From Candidatus Syntrophosphaera thermopropionivorans (lineage in GTDB: Bacteria; Cloacimonadota; Cloacimonadia; Cloacimonadales; Cloacimonadaceae): a stretch of 64,000 nt of DNA. A program made the translations under genes and the position numbers. The notes under the pieces were generated by a model that was not told the origin of the DNA, made no database searches, and saw nothing but the letters and a program-made list of their open reading frames with translations. How positions within the stretch are numbered: position 1 is the first letter of the stretch; each line of letters begins with the position of its first letter. The stretch spans positions 1 through 64,000 of the forward strand of contig NZ_SMOG01000006.1 of NCBI RefSeq assembly GCF_004353895.1, read 5' to 3'. Below, piece after piece: positions 55,075-63,852 of this stretch.

Positions 55075-55841
55075 AAGAGTTCCAAAAATTTGTGGATATT
55101 ATTGCTCAACTTAGAGATCCCGTTTCAGGTTGTCCCTGGGATATTAAACAAACGCCACAAAGCTTAATCCCAAATATGGTTGAAGAATTGTATGAAGTTG
55201 TAGAAGCCATAGAAGATGGAGATAATGTCGCCTTAATGGAAGAATTGGGAGACCTCTTATTGCACATTGTTATGCAGGCACAACTTGCTTCGGAATCAGG
55301 AGCATTTAATATTATAGATGTCTTAAATCATATAAATGACAAACTGGTGCGTCGTCATCCTCATGTCTTTGGTGAACTGGAACTAAAAGATGCTGATACC
55401 GTGAAGAAAAATTGGGAACGACTAAAGAAAGCAGAAAAGCAGGAACGGAAAAGTGTTCTGGAAGGCATACCACGAGCCTTACCTGCTTTAATATATGCTC
55501 AAAGAATGCAGGAAAAAGCTGCATCGGTTGGTTTTGATTGGGATGATGTACCACCTATTCTGGAAAAGATTGACGAAGAAACCAAAGAACTAAAATCTGC
55601 TTTAGAGACTGAAGACCAGACACGTATTAAAGAAGAAGTGGGAGATTTACTCTTTACCATAGTGAATCTTGCCCGTAAATTGCATCTTGATGCAGAAAGT
55701 GCCTTAAAAGAAACAGCAAGGAAGTTCTCTAAACGATTCCAGTATATAGAAGAGCAATATCGTCAAAACGGAGAAAATATCAATGAAGCATCGCTCGAAG
55801 AACTCAACTCTTTCTGGGAACTCTCCAAGAAAGAGGAATAA
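55071..55841 (+). CDS. mazG: Nucleoside triphosphate pyrophosphohydrolase MazG
   Basis: MazG hydrolyses NTPs and dNTPs to monophosphates, cleaning the nucleotide pool. Two tandem MazG domains are visible. The first has CPWDIKQTP and EELYEVVEAI with EELGDLLLH; the second has EETKELKSA with EEVGDLLFTIVNLAR. The length (256) is typical. The start overlaps the upstream stop (ATGA), and the histidine kinase frame begins 59 bases before its end. Confidence 0.95.
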   Translation: MKEFQKFVDIIAQLRDPVSGCPWDIKQTPQSLIPNMVEELYEVVEAIEDGDNVALMEELGDLLLHIVMQAQLASESGAFNIIDVLNHINDKLVRRHPHVFGELELKDADTVKKNWERLKKAEKQERKSVLEGIPRALPALIYAQRMQEKAASVGFDWDDVPPILEKIDEETKELKSALETEDQTRIKEEVGDLLFTIVNLARKLHLDAESALKETARKFSKRFQYIEEQYRQNGENINEASLEELNSFWELSKKEE

Positions 55842-57342
55842 TTTCCAGTATCTAAGATTATATTTAATCTTTAGCACTCTCGTTCTCTTTGTTGTTATTG
55901 CCATCTATAGTCAGGTTCTAATTCGTAATGCTAAAAGAGAGCAAGAATATGTACCTCGTATCTTTGCTAAATATATAGCCTATACCAATAACTACTTGCG
56001 CCAATCAGAAAAATATGCCTTAATGCTGGCAGAAATAACTTCCAAGACCTTTGATGCTTTGAATAGAGAAGATTTTCAGGAAGCTATCAGTAATTATATG
56101 CTATTTGAATTCCCTCAAAAAAATCCTATTCCTGTCATCATTACCGATATAGATTCAGTGCCACAACTCTGGAATCAAGTAGGAGTTTCACCAGATAGCA
56201 CCTACGATAGTCTCTCTGAGCAGTCCAGACAAATTTTGCGAGATAAGATGAAATCTATGGACCGTATAGAAATTAAATCAGGCAACCGAGTAGTTAATTA
56301 TGTCTATATTGCTCGTCCTCTATCTTTACAAGAATTTATTAAGAACATTGATTATTCTGTGGTAGTGACCGACAGGGATAAAAGACCACTCTACTGGCGA
56401 AATGTTGAAATTCCCGAGGATAAAAGCTGGGATGAGATAACACCGGAGGAAAAATCACAACTGCATAAAACTATGAATGATATGTATGAAGTTTATTTGG
56501 GTGATACTTCCGACCAATTAGGTTATATCTATTTCTCCACTCCTAAATATCTACCCAGAATTAGATATCTTGTCTTTCTGGAACTGGCTCTGGCTTTATT
56601 ATTAGTAGGTTTTAGTAGCTATGGATTATTCCTCGTAAATAGAACCGAAAAAGATACTCTGTGGATTGGCTTAGCCAAAGAAACAGCTCATCAATTTGGA
56701 ACTCCGATAACTTCTCTTATGGGATGGATAGACTTGTTAAGAGAAGCTCCAGAAGAAGGAATTTCCGGTCCAGAATTGAGTAAGATGGTGGATTATATGA
56801 CTACGGATTTAAATCAGTTAAAAAATATCGCCTCTCGTTTCGGGAAGGTAGGTTCTCAAACCAAACTGGTCCCGACAGAATTACATACCGTCTTGCAACA
56901 AACCGTTTCTTATTTTAAGGAACGTCTTCCACATCTGGGTTCAAAAATGGATATTCATCTGATATCCAAAATCCAGGGAATAAAGGTGATGCTGGATACC
57001 GAACTTTTTACCTGGGCTATGGAAAACCTGATAAAAAATTGTATTGACGCAATGTCATATAAAGGTGGAAATATATTTATCACCGCAACACATAATAATA
57101 AATATGTATATATTCATATCCGGGATGAAGGAAAGGGAATCCCACACTCTCAATGGAAAAAAATCTTTGAACCAGGGATAACTACTAAAACTCGCGGCTG
57201 GGGTCTGGGATTAAGTTTGGCAAAACGTATCATTGAAGAATATCATCAAGGAGTGATTAAAGTGCTTACCAGCACTATCAATGAAGGAACAACTATAGAA
57301 ATCAGATTAAATATCCCCGAACAGGAGGAGGAGAAAAAATGA
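55783..57342 (+). CDS. Membrane sensor histidine kinase
   Basis: Two membrane helices (about 24-47 and 261-285) enclose an extracytoplasmic sensor region of about 210 residues. The cytoplasmic part has an H-box AKETAHQFGTPITSLMGW with H303, then the ATPase domain with N-box ENLIKNCIDAM, G1 RDEGKGIP and G2 GWGLGLSLAKRI. No HAMP or receiver is present. The QFGTP H-box type is common in FCB-group kinases. The start overlaps mazG by 59 bases. No response regulator is adjacent; the PorX gene lies 4.3 kb downstream on the same strand, so it could be a PorX partner, which is inference. Confidence 0.87.
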   Translation: MKHRSKNSTLSGNSPRKRNNFQYLRLYLIFSTLVLFVVIAIYSQVLIRNAKREQEYVPRIFAKYIAYTNNYLRQSEKYALMLAEITSKTFDALNREDFQEAISNYMLFEFPQKNPIPVIITDIDSVPQLWNQVGVSPDSTYDSLSEQSRQILRDKMKSMDRIEIKSGNRVVNYVYIARPLSLQEFIKNIDYSVVVTDRDKRPLYWRNVEIPEDKSWDEITPEEKSQLHKTMNDMYEVYLGDTSDQLGYIYFSTPKYLPRIRYLVFLELALALLLVGFSSYGLFLVNRTEKDTLWIGLAKETAHQFGTPITSLMGWIDLLREAPEEGISGPELSKMVDYMTTDLNQLKNIASRFGKVGSQTKLVPTELHTVLQQTVSYFKERLPHLGSKMDIHLISKIQGIKVMLDTELFTWAMENLIKNCIDAMSYKGGNIFITATHNNKYVYIHIRDEGKGIPHSQWKKIFEPGITTKTRGWGLGLSLAKRIIEEYHQGVIKVLTSTINEGTTIEIRLNIPEQEEEKK

Positions 57343-58862
57343 AATATTTACTCTCTACCGAACAAATGAGAGAATTGGATAGAAGAACCATTAAAGAGTG
57401 CAATCTATCTTCAAGAATACTTATGGAAACTGCAGGTAAAGGTTGTGCAGATTTATTAGTCCGGGAATTTCCTGCTCAAATGGAAAATGGAATCCTTATT
57501 CTTTGCGGAAATGGAAATAATGGGGGTGATGGAGCAGTACTTGCTCGCTGGCTACATCATTATGGTTATGTAGTAACCCTGGTGAATATCCAGCTGGGCA
57601 ATCTTAGCTCTGAAACAAAGACAAATTTTGCTATATGCCAATCACTGGGAATAAAAGTGCACAAAGTTAAATCCGAAAAACATCTTGGTTGGCTGAAGGA
57701 AATGGTCTCTATGCATAGTATGGTGGTAGATGCCATCTTCGGAATCGGATTTAAAGGTGAATTGGAACCCTGGCTTAAGGAATTATTCTTTTATATCAGT
57801 GCTTTTGCCGAATTCAAGGTTGCCTTAGATATACCTTCCGGCTTGAATGCAGATACGGGCAACACTGAAATGGCAATCTGGGTTGATGCCACTTTATGTA
57901 TAGCCAATCTAAAGTTAGGACATATCATTGGTTTAGGCAGAGAAATCTGTGGAAAACTGTATATAGTTGATATTGGCATCCCAGCCTTATTCTATGAAGA
58001 TGATGATAATTATGTGCGACTCTTTACTGAAAAGGATTTCTTCCCTCCTATCCGTATCTCCACCTATCACAAAAATGACTATGGAAAAGTCTATATTTTT
58101 GGCGGAATATCAGGCTATACTGGAGCTTCTATTATGGCTGCAAGAGCTGCCTTAAGAGCTGGATGCGGCTATGCTTTTGTTCTTTATCGCAAGAGATTGA
58201 TGTCTATCTACTCAGTTAAACTAACTGAAGCTCTAAATCAACCAATACCGGAGAATCCTGAAGATAATTTGCCCGATGAACGAGCTTTACAGGATATCCT
58301 TTCCAATGCTACTGCTGTATTAATTGGTCCTGGATTGGGTAAAGATGAATTTGCCCGAAAACTGCTGGAAATAACTATTAAGTTTGTGGACTTGCCTCTG
58401 GTAATTGATGCTGATGGCTTGAATCTTCTGGCAGAAAATCCGGATTTATACCCTTATTTAGCCAAGCCCAATGTTCTAATCACACCACACTGGGGAGAAT
58501 TTATTCGTCTGGCGAAAATAGAAAAAAGCGACTTACAAGCAGATTGTCTACGAGAATTAAAAGCTTTCGTGGATAAATATCAAGCGCAAGTTCTGCTCAA
58601 AAGTCATTTCAGCATCTTTTGTAACCGAGAAGAAATCTGGGTTAATATCAGCGGTAATGACGGTTTAGCAACAGGTGGAAGCGGGGATGTCTTATCTGGA
58701 ATTATTACCTCTTTTCTGGCTCAAGGTTTATCAATTTCTGAAGCAGCTATCAATGCTTCCTATTTATTGGGTGCAACTGCAGAAAAGCTGGCAAAAAAAC
58801 GTGCTACTGCCTCCATCCTCCCTTCTGATATTATTGATAACCTGTTTATTAAAGATTTATAA
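57339..58862 (+). CDS. nnr: Bifunctional NAD(P)H-hydrate repair enzyme Nnr
   Basis: Nnr repairs hydrated NAD(P)H. The N-terminal YjeF_N epimerase domain (about 1-215) contains NGNNGGDGAVLAR, VVDAIFGIGFKGE and DIPSGLNADTG. The C-terminal ADP/ATP-dependent dehydratase domain (about 225-507) contains GGISGYTGASIMAARAALRAG, LIGPGLG and GSGDVLSGII. Both domains are complete. The start overlaps the kinase stop by four bases, with GGAGGAG upstream. Confidence 0.95.
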   Translation: MKYLLSTEQMRELDRRTIKECNLSSRILMETAGKGCADLLVREFPAQMENGILILCGNGNNGGDGAVLARWLHHYGYVVTLVNIQLGNLSSETKTNFAICQSLGIKVHKVKSEKHLGWLKEMVSMHSMVVDAIFGIGFKGELEPWLKELFFYISAFAEFKVALDIPSGLNADTGNTEMAIWVDATLCIANLKLGHIIGLGREICGKLYIVDIGIPALFYEDDDNYVRLFTEKDFFPPIRISTYHKNDYGKVYIFGGISGYTGASIMAARAALRAGCGYAFVLYRKRLMSIYSVKLTEALNQPIPENPEDNLPDERALQDILSNATAVLIGPGLGKDEFARKLLEITIKFVDLPLVIDADGLNLLAENPDLYPYLAKPNVLITPHWGEFIRLAKIEKSDLQADCLRELKAFVDKYQAQVLLKSHFSIFCNREEIWVNISGNDGLATGGSGDVLSGIITSFLAQGLSISEAAINASYLLGATAEKLAKKRATASILPSDIIDNLFIKDL

Positions 58863-58880
58863 ATTTAAAAGGATGTTATC

Positions 58881-59477
58881 TTGAAAACTCTTGAGGAATT
58901 GAACACTCCCATATTTTGGGCAGAAGGGCATCCCGGTTCGTTAGAACGAGATAAATGGGTCATCAGTGTTACTGGTAAATGTGTTAATCCCCAACAATTT
59001 ACTTGGCAACAACTTCTCCAGCTACCTCAAAAAGAAGTAATGGGAAGATTAACCAGTGTAACTCGCTGGTCGGTTGAAGGACTCTGGACTGGAATTGCAT
59101 TCTCTACCATCTTAGATATAGTAAAAATGTTACCCTCCTGCAAATACCTACGTTTCTGGTCTATAGGAGAAATATATGATACTTCCATACCAGTAGATAT
59201 AGCGCTAAAAGAGAAGTCCTTATTAGCTCATAGTTTTAATAAGGAATACCTGAGTGAGGATTATGGTGGACCTGTAAGAGTATTTGTCCCTTATCTTTGG
59301 GGTTATAAATCAGCCAAATCAGTGGTTAAAATAGAGCTAATGGAATATTATATCCCTGGTTTTTGGGAAAATCGGGGTTATTCTGATAGTGGTGAAATTG
59401 AACCTGGTCCCTGTAGGGATTTGAATGCAGATGGTGAAATTAAATATATTCAGGGACCGGGAGAAGTGATATTTTAG
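58881..59477 (+). CDS. Sulfite-oxidase-fold (Oxidored_molyb) protein lacking the Mo-ligand cysteine
   Basis: The 198-residue protein resembles the molybdopterin-binding domain of sulfite-oxidase-like proteins (YedY/YuiH type): SVTGKCVNP at the start, TSVTRWSVEGLWTGI in the cofactor region, GGPVRVFVPYLWGYKSAKSV and a final GFWENRGY. In YedY-like enzymes the molybdenum is held by a Cys in a C-V-x-x-W-S motif; here the equivalent residue is S59. There is no twin-arginine signal. It may bind a cofactor differently or have lost catalysis. TTG is the start, with AAAGGATG upstream; nnr precedes by 18 bases. No molybdenum cofactor gene is nearby. Confidence 0.8.
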   Translation: MKTLEELNTPIFWAEGHPGSLERDKWVISVTGKCVNPQQFTWQQLLQLPQKEVMGRLTSVTRWSVEGLWTGIAFSTILDIVKMLPSCKYLRFWSIGEIYDTSIPVDIALKEKSLLAHSFNKEYLSEDYGGPVRVFVPYLWGYKSAKSVVKIELMEYYIPGFWENRGYSDSGEIEPGPCRDLNADGEIKYIQGPGEVIF

Positions 59478-59611
59478 CTACAGAGAGGTTTACCAGGAAA
59501 TCAAGAAGATTATTCGCATCTATTGCCATACCCTGAAATTGCTTTAACTTATATATAGATAATCATTCTTGACTTCTAAGAAGTTAAAATTGCTATGGTA
59601 TCAATAAGGAT

Positions 59612-60142
59612 ATGAAAATTAAAAGAAAATATTATCTTTCAACAAAATTGAAAGGAGCTTTTATCAGGATGCTCCTTATATTATTCCTCTGTAGTTTCTG
59701 CTGTTTACTCTTTTCTCAAGATATTCGTGAAGAATATGACCTACTAAAAAATTATGTGCTACCCGATAATGCCGTGCCTTTCAAAGAATTGACTATAAAA
59801 GACAGTCTGTATCTAAAAGATGGGATACCTTTCAGTGGAATAGCTTATGACCTATATAAGAATGGGAACCTTGCCCGAGTAGTAAGTTTCAATAAAGGAA
59901 TTCAGCATGGTCCTATGTATATATGGTATCCTAATGGTGCTCCTCAATTGAGCACTAATTATCATCAGGGTAAACTTCATGGATGGTTTATAGGCTGGTA
60001 TAGCAATGGATCTATCCTATATAGTATGGCTTATAATCAGGGAAAATATGTTGGCCATTACCAAGACGATGATGACAGAAGGCAGACGCAAGAATTACCA
60101 GAATATGAAGGAGATGCAGATGGCCTTAATGAAAGAGATTAA
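59612..60142 (+). CDS. Secreted MORN-repeat protein
   Basis: A hydrophobic signal segment (about 18-36) is followed by MORN_2-type repeats, with units such as NGNLARVVSFNKGIQHG, NGAPQLSTNYHQGKLHG and NGSILYSMAYNQGKYVG. These short beta hairpins appear in many YwqK-like and surface proteins and usually mediate binding. At 176 residues it is small. The tail is acidic (EYEGDADG). The function is not known. It lies between the Moco-fold gene and panB. Confidence 0.75.
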   Translation: MKIKRKYYLSTKLKGAFIRMLLILFLCSFCCLLFSQDIREEYDLLKNYVLPDNAVPFKELTIKDSLYLKDGIPFSGIAYDLYKNGNLARVVSFNKGIQHGPMYIWYPNGAPQLSTNYHQGKLHGWFIGWYSNGSILYSMAYNQGKYVGHYQDDDDRRQTQELPEYEGDADGLNERD

Positions 60143-60184
60143 GGCTCCAATTCTTCAGGTTTAAATAGAAAGGATTTATATACA

Positions 60185-61027
60185 ATGGATGAAATAAAAA
60201 GTAAAAACTATACTCCTTCCACCTTCAAAAAGATGAAATCTGAAGGTAAGAAAATCTGTATGATTACTGCCTATGATTACGCAATGGCAAGATGCGTGCA
60301 AAACAGTGATATAGACCTAATCCTGGTTGGTGATAGTCTGGGAATGGTAGTTTTAGGCTATGAAAACACGCTACCCGTAACTATGGATGATATGGTTCGT
60401 CACACTGCTGCAGTTCGTAGAGGAGCTCCAAATTCTTTCATCATAGGTGATATGCCTTATATGAGTTATCACCTTAATCTGGAACAGACTAAAATAAATG
60501 CCGCCAGATTGATGGTAGAAGGTGGTGCTAATGCAGTTAAACTGGAAGGTGGCTCCGAATCAAGACTTGAAGCTATCTCTGCTATCCTGGATTGCCAAAT
60601 TCCCGTTTGTGCACATATTGGCTTGACACCACAGAGTATTCATATATTTGGTGGTTATAAAGTGCAAGGTAAAACTCCGCAAGCTTATGAACGGCTGATA
60701 AAACAGGCAGTGGCTTTAGAAGAAACGGGTGTTTTTATGCTTGTTTTAGAAGGAGTTCCAGAAGCCTTGGGAAAAGAAGTAGCAAAAAACTTACAAATCC
60801 CTGTTATTGGCATAGGAGCAGGCAGATATGTAGATGGTCAAGTGTTGGTTAACAATGATTTACTCGGATTTTCAGATTTAATACCCAAATATGTGAAAAC
60901 CTATGCTTCGCTGGATAAAGTTATAGTTGATGCTTTAAACCATTACTGTTCCGAGGTGCGTGAAGGAATTTTCCCAGAGGAAGATAATGTTTATTTCCCG
61001 ATAAATGAAGAAAAAAAGGATAACTAA
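60185..61027 (+). CDS. panB: 3-methyl-2-oxobutanoate hydroxymethyltransferase
   Basis: PanB makes ketopantoate in pantothenate (CoA) biosynthesis. Markers are MITAYDYAMA, LVGDSLGMVVLGYENTLPVT, ANAVKLEGG, AHIGLTPQS and GIGAGRYVDGQVLV. The length (280) matches. No panC or panD is in the window. The next gene starts after two bases. Confidence 0.96.
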   Translation: MDEIKSKNYTPSTFKKMKSEGKKICMITAYDYAMARCVQNSDIDLILVGDSLGMVVLGYENTLPVTMDDMVRHTAAVRRGAPNSFIIGDMPYMSYHLNLEQTKINAARLMVEGGANAVKLEGGSESRLEAISAILDCQIPVCAHIGLTPQSIHIFGGYKVQGKTPQAYERLIKQAVALEETGVFMLVLEGVPEALGKEVAKNLQIPVIGIGAGRYVDGQVLVNNDLLGFSDLIPKYVKTYASLDKVIVDALNHYCSEVREGIFPEEDNVYFPINEEKKDN

Positions 61028-61029
61028 CA

Positions 61030-61653
61030 ATGAATAACCAAAATAAACAAGTTGAGACTATGACCGCTGATGAGAAGTTTGCGGCTATAGCTAATCTCAA
61101 AAATAATTTGGAAGATAATTTTATTAGCTTAGGACAGCTGCTTTCAGAGATTAAACGCAGTAAATTGTTCCGTAAAAAAGGTTATGATAATTTTAAAGAT
61201 TTTGTTGAAGCAGAGTATAATCTTAGCGGTTCCTTGGCAGGAAAATTGGTCAAAATCTTTGACCTCTTTATTGATGAGATGGATGTGGACGACACCACAG
61301 TCAAAGAAATAGGCTTTGACCGCTTACAAATGATTTATCCTATGGTTAATAAGGGAGATTGGGAGGTGAAAGATGAATGGCTGGGAATAGCACAAGAAAC
61401 ACCTACCAACGAACTCCGTAAATATATCCACGAACTTAAATTAAGTGAAAAAGAGGAGCAAATTGACCAAAAAAAGATCTTTGTTAACCAGTATCTGGAA
61501 AGAATGACCAATATTTTTAACTGCTCTCGTAATGAGCTGGACTATAAACTGGCACTTTACTTTCAAGATATGGACCCAGAACAAATAAAAAAAGTGGTCC
61601 AGAAAAGAGAACGCCAGTTTGAATCTGAATTAAAAAAGGAGGAATCCCCTTGA
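61030..61653 (+). CDS. Uncharacterised protein coupled to PorX
   Basis: I do not recognise a confident family. The 207-residue, soluble, highly charged and helical protein has a central GYDNFKDFVEAEYNLSGS segment followed by AGKLVKIFDLF. This resembles the short helical domain of some plasmid- and phage-linked proteins in which a small helical unit precedes a DNA-binding part (DUF3102-like), but that is weak. There is no signal peptide. It starts two bases after panB, and its stop overlaps the TTG start of porX by four bases, so it is translationally coupled to the response regulator and may act with it. Confidence 0.75.
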   Translation: MNNQNKQVETMTADEKFAAIANLKNNLEDNFISLGQLLSEIKRSKLFRKKGYDNFKDFVEAEYNLSGSLAGKLVKIFDLFIDEMDVDDTTVKEIGFDRLQMIYPMVNKGDWEVKDEWLGIAQETPTNELRKYIHELKLSEKEEQIDQKKIFVNQYLERMTNIFNCSRNELDYKLALYFQDMDPEQIKKVVQKRERQFESELKKEESP

Positions 61654-63224
61654 AACACAAAAAACAAATGAAAATCCTCTGGGTTGATGATGAAATAGAC
61701 CTTCTAAAATCTTTCGTCTTCTTTTTAGAAGAACGAAACTACGATGTTGATACCTGTAACAATGGCAATGATGCTATTGAAAAGGTGCTGGAAAATAAAT
61801 ATGATATGGTGATTCTGGATGAAATGATGCCAGGCTTAGATGGTTTGACCACCCTACAGGAAATCAAACGTATCAATCCTTCTATTCCTATTATTATGGT
61901 CACAAAAAGTGAAGAAGAAGGGCTGATGGATAAGGCAATTGCCTCTCAAATCGCTGATTACCTTATCAAACCTATTAATCCTAATCAAATTATTATGGCA
62001 ATTAAAAAGATATTTCAGGCTGATGAAATCCGCGCTAATCAAATCGGAGAACAATACACACGTTTTATTGCACAACTCAATCAGCGTCTTTTTAACACCC
62101 CTGATTGGAATGAATGGGCTAATATCTATAAAGAAATGTCCCAATGGGAAATCCAGATAGATTGTATCAATGATGATGGCTTGCGTCAAACCCATTTCCT
62201 GGAAAAACGCAATTGCAATACCGAATTTACCACTTATATAGAACGAAACTATCGTAACTGGCTCCGCTCTGATGACAGACCAAATATGTCTTTTGATGTT
62301 ATTTCTCAATACATTGCACCTCATTTTGAGCTCCAGATTCCTGTATATTTCATTATTATAGATTGTATGCGTTTAGACCAGTATCTGGCTATCCAACCAT
62401 ATATTCAGGAACTCTTTGATGAAGAAATGGACCTCTATTACTCTATACTTCCTACTGCAACTCCCTATAGCCGCAATGCTATCTTCAGTGGAATGTTACC
62501 TATTGATATAGCCAAACATTTCCCTGAATATTGGAATACTACTGAAGAAATGGATAATTCTCGTAATAGAAACGAACATCAGCTTTTGGATGAACATATT
62601 GCAGAACTGGGTTATAATCTGAACCCAACTTCTAAGTATGTGAAAATCTTCAATATGGAAGAAGGTAATTTCGTCCTACGCAAAATAGAAACCTGGAATA
62701 AAGAAAACCTGATTGTGCTGGTATATAACTTTCTGGACCTTTTAGCACATCATCGTTCTCGTGACCAGATATTACAAGAAACTATTCCCAATGAAGAAGG
62801 TCTCCGTGCCTTTACTAAACATTGGTTCTTGCATTCTTCTCTTTATGAAGCTCTTAAACTTATTGCCAAACAGAATGCTATCTGTATTATTACCACTGAT
62901 CATGGCTCAATAAAAGTGAACCGAGCTACTCAGGTTATTGGTGATAGAGACACCTCGGTTACAGTTCGTTATAAAGAAGGAAAAAATCTTAATGCCAATG
63001 AACGACATGCTATCTTTGTGAAAAAGCCTTCCGAATTTGGACTTCCAAGTAAAAGCATTGTGGATAACTATATCTTTGCACGGGATGATTACTATTTCGT
63101 CTATCCTAATGCCTATCATCAATATCAAAAACAGTATAATGGCACTTTCCAGCACGGTGGAGTCTCTATGGAAGAAATGATATTACCCATAGCTACCTGC
63201 CGTCCAAAACATCTTAAAATTTAA
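61650..63224 (+). CDS. porX: PorX-type response regulator with alkaline-phosphatase-like (PglZ) domain
   Basis: The protein is a receiver (about 7-122; D13-D14, phosphoacceptor D57, T85, K107) joined to a PglZ/alkaline phosphatase superfamily domain (about 225-515). Metal-site segments include FIIIDCMRLDQ with D238, PTATPYSRNA with T271, and TTDHGS. This is the PorX layout, the phosphorylation-controlled regulator of the type IX secretion system in Bacteroidetes. The TTG at 61650 is chosen because AGGAGG lies 7 bases upstream; the first ATG (61668) is 25 bases away. It follows the uncharacterised gene by overlap. Confidence 0.9.
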   Translation: MKHKKQMKILWVDDEIDLLKSFVFFLEERNYDVDTCNNGNDAIEKVLENKYDMVILDEMMPGLDGLTTLQEIKRINPSIPIIMVTKSEEEGLMDKAIASQIADYLIKPINPNQIIMAIKKIFQADEIRANQIGEQYTRFIAQLNQRLFNTPDWNEWANIYKEMSQWEIQIDCINDDGLRQTHFLEKRNCNTEFTTYIERNYRNWLRSDDRPNMSFDVISQYIAPHFELQIPVYFIIIDCMRLDQYLAIQPYIQELFDEEMDLYYSILPTATPYSRNAIFSGMLPIDIAKHFPEYWNTTEEMDNSRNRNEHQLLDEHIAELGYNLNPTSKYVKIFNMEEGNFVLRKIETWNKENLIVLVYNFLDLLAHHRSRDQILQETIPNEEGLRAFTKHWFLHSSLYEALKLIAKQNAICIITTDHGSIKVNRATQVIGDRDTSVTVRYKEGKNLNANERHAIFVKKPSEFGLPSKSIVDNYIFARDDYYFVYPNAYHQYQKQYNGTFQHGGVSMEEMILPIATCRPKHLKI

Positions 63225-63342
63225 TTGACATAAGCAGTAAAATTCTATTAATGGATTTTAGGATTGTGCAATGTGCATATCGTCCCAAAAGATGTAAGAA
63301 GCAACGATAATTGTGCTTGCAGCTTTTGGGACTTTTTCTTTT
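63225..63342 (+). ncRNA. Candidate small RNA or leader with terminator
   Basis: TTGACA (63225-63230) followed at 15-16 bases by TATTAAT could start a transcript near 63258. It would end at GTCCCAAAAG (63282-63291) paired with CTTTTGGGAC (63323-63332) and TTTTTCTTTT (63333-63342). The latter is a good rho-independent terminator. TATCGT (63278-63283) can pair with ACGATA (63304-63309), which would open the base of the terminator stem, so an alternative structure exists. The element may simply terminate porX. Confidence 0.35.
63282..63342 (+). terminator. Rho-independent terminator after porX
   Basis: A perfect 10-bp stem GTCCCAAAAG/CTTTTGGGAC closes an internal loop containing a partial second stem (AAGCA with TGCTT), followed by TTTTTCTTTT. 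It lies 57 bases after the porX stop. Confidence 0.8.
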
Positions 63343-63376
63343 ATAAACGCTCTGTCAGAAATAAGGTTATGAATCT

Positions 63377-63832
63377 ATGCCACTACCCGCTAATCTGAAA
63401 CTAAAAAGCAAGCAAGATACTGTTAAATTAGCAGAATTTCTTGTGCCTATCCTACAAGCGGGAGATTTAATCTGCCTTTATGGTAATCTGGGCTCAGGTA
63501 AAACTTTCTTTGCTGCCGCACTGGCAAAAGCTTTAGGAGTTCCTGATTTCGTTACCAGCCCTTCTTTTATTTTATTTAATCAATATCAAGGTACAAAATA
63601 TCCATTATATCATCTGGACCTCTTTCGCTTGAAAAATGAACAGGAATTCTGGGAGTTAGGAGTTATTGATTTAATGGATAATGGTATCACTCTCATAGAA
63701 TGGCCCGAACTGGCAAATAAACTTCTGCCTGAAAGCATTCAAAATCTGAACTTATACTTCTCTTTTGATGGAAAGAAACGGACTGTGGATATAGATGCGA
63801 GAGGTAAATTTGCTCCCTATTTTATTAAATAA
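63377..63832 (+). CDS. tsaE: tRNA threonylcarbamoyladenosine ATPase TsaE
   Basis: TsaE works with TsaB and TsaD to make t6A37 in ANN-decoding tRNAs. The 151-residue protein has Walker A YGNLGSGKT (35-43), VTSPSFILFNQY and LYHLDLFRL, then IEWPE, all TsaE hallmarks. It starts at an ATG after a 152-base gap that contains the porX terminator. The next gene starts 20 bases after its stop. Confidence 0.96.
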   Translation: MPLPANLKLKSKQDTVKLAEFLVPILQAGDLICLYGNLGSGKTFFAAALAKALGVPDFVTSPSFILFNQYQGTKYPLYHLDLFRLKNEQEFWELGVIDLMDNGITLIEWPELANKLLPESIQNLNLYFSFDGKKRTVDIDARGKFAPYFIK

Positions 63833-63852
63833 ATTATGCTCAGGAGGATAAA

